Positions 62,388 to 64,000 of a stretch of DNA of 64,000 bases are shown piece after piece. The first letter of the stretch is position 1, and each line of letters starts with the position of its first letter. The translations under genes and the position numbers were made by a program. This DNA comes from DATLMR01 sp035634255 (GTDB lineage Bacteria > Acidobacteriota > Blastocatellia > UBA7656), in assembly GCA_035634255.1 (NCBI GenBank), contig DASQDI010000079.1, forward strand, positions 62,001-126,000, in the 5' to 3' direction. Below the pieces are notes generated by a model, which saw only the letters and a program-made list of their open reading frames with translations, did no database searches and was not told where the DNA came from.

Positions 62388-63117
62388 GCGCTCCGGGGCC
62401 GACCTCGGCAGAGGGCGCGTCGAATGCGAGCCGCCCGCCCTGAAGGGCGACGAGGCGGGGGAAATAGCGCAGGGCCATCTCCACGTCGTGAAGCGTCACG
62501 ACCAGCGTGCGCCCCCCTGTTTCGGCGATGTTCAACAGCATAGAGCCTATCGATTCGGTCAGCGCCGGATCGAGCGACGCGAAGGGCTCGTCGGCCAGGA
62601 TCACGTCCGGGTCCTGCATCAGCACGCGCGCGATGGCGAGCCGCTGCTGCTGCCCGCCCGACAACTCGTCGGCGCGGGCGAACCGCTTGTCCGCCAGCCC
62701 GACCGATTCGAGCGTCGCCGTCGCCTGCTCGACCTCCTGCCTGCTCGGGCGGATCGCCGCGCGGATCGTGTGCAGGAGTGACCAGCTTCCGAGCCGCCCA
62801 CATAGAGTGTTGTCGAGCGCCGAGAGCGAAGGCACGAGGTAGTGCTGCTGATAGATCGTCCCTATGCGCCGCCGCATCGCCCGCAGCTCGCGGCCAGAAA
62901 GCCTCGCGACCTCCCGCCCCTCGAACAGCAGGGACCCGCTCGACGAGCGCAGAGTCGCGTTGAGCAGTCTGAAGAGGGTCGTCTTGCCCGCGCCGGATGG
63001 GCCGACCAGAGCCAGCCGCTCGCCCCTTCGCACGTTGAAGCTCAGGCCCGCGACCGCATCCACCGGGCCTGAGCGCGTTTGGTAACTCTTCGTGACTTCG
63101 TTGAGAGAATAGATCAC
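62272..63117 (-). CDS. PhnC-like ABC transporter ATPase
   Basis: The 281-residue ATPase has Walker A VGPSGAGKTT (residues 39-47), the signature LSGGQQQRLA and Walker B VILADEPFASLDP followed by the H-loop VTLHDVEM. It resembles phosphonate importer PhnC. The C-terminal 35 residues (DGKDSRESEHPSDTDCSDRK) are an extension that overlaps the start of the permease frame. It begins four bases inside the stop of the binding protein gene (ATGA), so they are co-translated. Confidence 0.93.
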   Translation of the reverse strand: MIYSLNEVTKSYQTRSGPVDAVAGLSFNVRRGERLALVGPSGAGKTTLFRLLNATLRSSSGSLLFEGREVARLSGRELRAMRRRIGTIYQQHYLVPSLSALDNTLCGRLGSWSLLHTIRAAIRPSRQEVEQATATLESVGLADKRFARADELSGGQQQRLAIARVLMQDPDVILADEPFASLDPALTESIGSMLLNIAETGGRTLVVTLHDVEMALRYFPRLVALQGGRLAFDAPSAEVGPGALEALYSIGPSSDGKDSRESEHPSDTDCSDRKFQRNCAR

Positions 63118-64000
63118 TTCATCAACCCCGCGTCCCTCGCCGCCTGCCGCAGCTTGTCGTAATCGCTGTCCTGGGCCTTCACGTACTTCGTCGCGCCGAG
63201 CAGGTCGAGGAAGGGCTTGTGCTCGGGATTATTCGAGTCGAGTTTAAGGAGGGCCTGGCTGAAAGCGTCCGACAGCTTCGGGTCGAGCCCTTTGCGCGCG
63301 ACCCAGATGTAATCGAAAAAAGGCGGGGTCGTGTAGAAGACCTTCACCTGCGCGGGGTCGATCTTCTTCTCGTCGACCATCCTCTGAAAGACCGCTTCGT
63401 CGAGCGCGCCCGCGTCCACTTTTCTGTTTGCGACGGCCAGGGCCGTGGCGTCGTGGCCCCCGGTGTAGATCGCCTTGCTGATGACTTCGGGGTCCACTTT
63501 CGCCTCGCGCATGAAGTATTCGGGCATCAGATGCCCCGAGGTGGAGTTTACGTCTCCGAAGGCGAACGTGCGCCCTTTGAGGTCGTCGAGGCTGCCGATG
63601 TTAGTGCCATTGTGAGTGATGAAGAAGCTGTGAAACTCGCGGTCGCGCGTGCGCTGGACGAGGGGCTGGACGCCCGCGCGCGCGGAAGCCTGAACGTAAG
63701 TGAACCCTCCGAAATAAGCGATGTCCACCTGGTCGTTGGCGGCGGCTTCGACGACGGCGGCGTAGTTGGTCGGCACGGTCAGGTCGACCTTCGCGCCGGT
63801 CTCTTTCTCGAGGTACGCGACGAAGGCCTGGCTCTCGCGGATTATCTTGCCGGGGTCGGTCGTCGGGATCATGCTGAGCCGCAGGGTCGGCTGCGGAGGG
63901 GCGGAGGCCGGGTCGCCTCCGTCGCAGGCGGAAGCGAAAGTGAAAGCACAGAGCAGGGCTACCGCTAACGCGAATCGCGGGCGAGTGTTCTCAGGAGAAG
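63114..64000 (-). CDS. PhnD-family periplasmic substrate-binding lipoprotein (5' end cut by window)
   Basis: The frame is open to the right edge, with ALAVALLCAFTFASACDGG as a lipoprotein signal and cysteine. The start codon lies beyond 64000. The body matches PhnD-type binding proteins: TDPGKIIRESQAFVAYLEKE, YFGGFTYVQASARAG, TFAFGDVNSTSGHLMPEYFM, GGHDATALAVANRKVDAGAL and FFDYIWVARKGLDPKLSDAF. Known ligands of the family are phosphonates, phosphite and, in some lines, proposed selenium oxyanions. The operon with senA-senB makes a selenium ligand an attractive idea; the sequence alone does not prove it. Confidence 0.85.
   Translation of the reverse strand, partial: SPENTRPRFALAVALLCAFTFASACDGGDPASAPPQPTLRLSMIPTTDPGKIIRESQAFVAYLEKETGAKVDLTVPTNYAAVVEAAANDQVDIAYFGGFTYVQASARAGVQPLVQRTRDREFHSFFITHNGTNIGSLDDLKGRTFAFGDVNSTSGHLMPEYFMREAKVDPEVISKAIYTGGHDATALAVANRKVDAGALDEAVFQRMVDEKKIDPAQVKVFYTTPPFFDYIWVARKGLDPKLSDAFSQALLKLDSNNPEHKPFLDLLGATKYVKAQDSDYDKLRQAARDAGLMK

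Overview
The window is a high-GC bacterial chromosome segment. It has dense genes on both strands, no rRNA or tRNA that I can recognise, no CRISPR array and no insertion sequence. The gene style suggests an Acidobacteriota member, possibly Blastocatellia. This is inferred from secreted M43 and matrixin-type proteases, a membrane protein with the acidobacterial-style N-terminal domain seen at 22602-24029, a carboxypeptidase-regulatory-domain protein, a cytochrome c/copper protein, many VOC and DinB proteins, and YkgJ proteins. No marker gene settles the taxonomy.

Layout. 1-3.8 kb: transglutaminase-like tail, M43 metalloprotease, a SLOG-like protein coupled to a patatin phospholipase. 3.8-7.8 kb: heme/copper oxidase-like protein, DEDD exonuclease, small membrane and secreted proteins, and a MerR regulator with a textbook MerR promoter and a metal-binding-like secreted protein. 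7.8-12.9 kb: a VioB-type ferritin-like pair and an AT-richer LRR-Roc-COR-TIR protein. 12.9-22.1 kb: metabolic and secreted proteins, two YkgJ proteins, and an ATP-grasp/zinc-peptidase pair. 22.1-33.2 kb: membrane sensor, peptide deformylase, AlkD, an internally deleted amidohydrolase, a ClpX-like ATPase, 1-Cys peroxiredoxin, and a 2OG oxygenase. 33.6-39.4 kb: matrixin, B3 metallo-beta-lactamase, MsrA, and an ECF sigma factor with two tiny membrane proteins. 39.5-40 kb: an isolated microviridin-type graspetide precursor of 56 residues. 43.6-49.5 kb: GH63-like glycosidase, glucose dehydrogenase and debranching enzyme. 49.5-50.7 kb: a row of decayed gene fragments. 50.8-58.2 kb: a LysR regulator divergent from a class C-type serine hydrolase, then an amine/nucleobase/sulfur amino acid operon. 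58.2-64 kb (minus strand): a PhnD-PhnC-PhnE-like ABC transporter followed by selenoneine synthase SenA and selenosugar synthase SenB.

Most notable: (1) the transporter-senA-senB operon, which suggests a dedicated selenium (or selenium-containing anion) importer coupled to selenoneine synthesis; (2) the orphan graspetide precursor with leader motif PFFARYLEGQ and core TLKYPSD; (3) the LRR-Roc-COR-TIR protein in apparently acquired DNA; (4) the SLOG/patatin pair; (5) a leaderless MerR transcript; (6) a fossil gene cluster next to the debranching enzyme.
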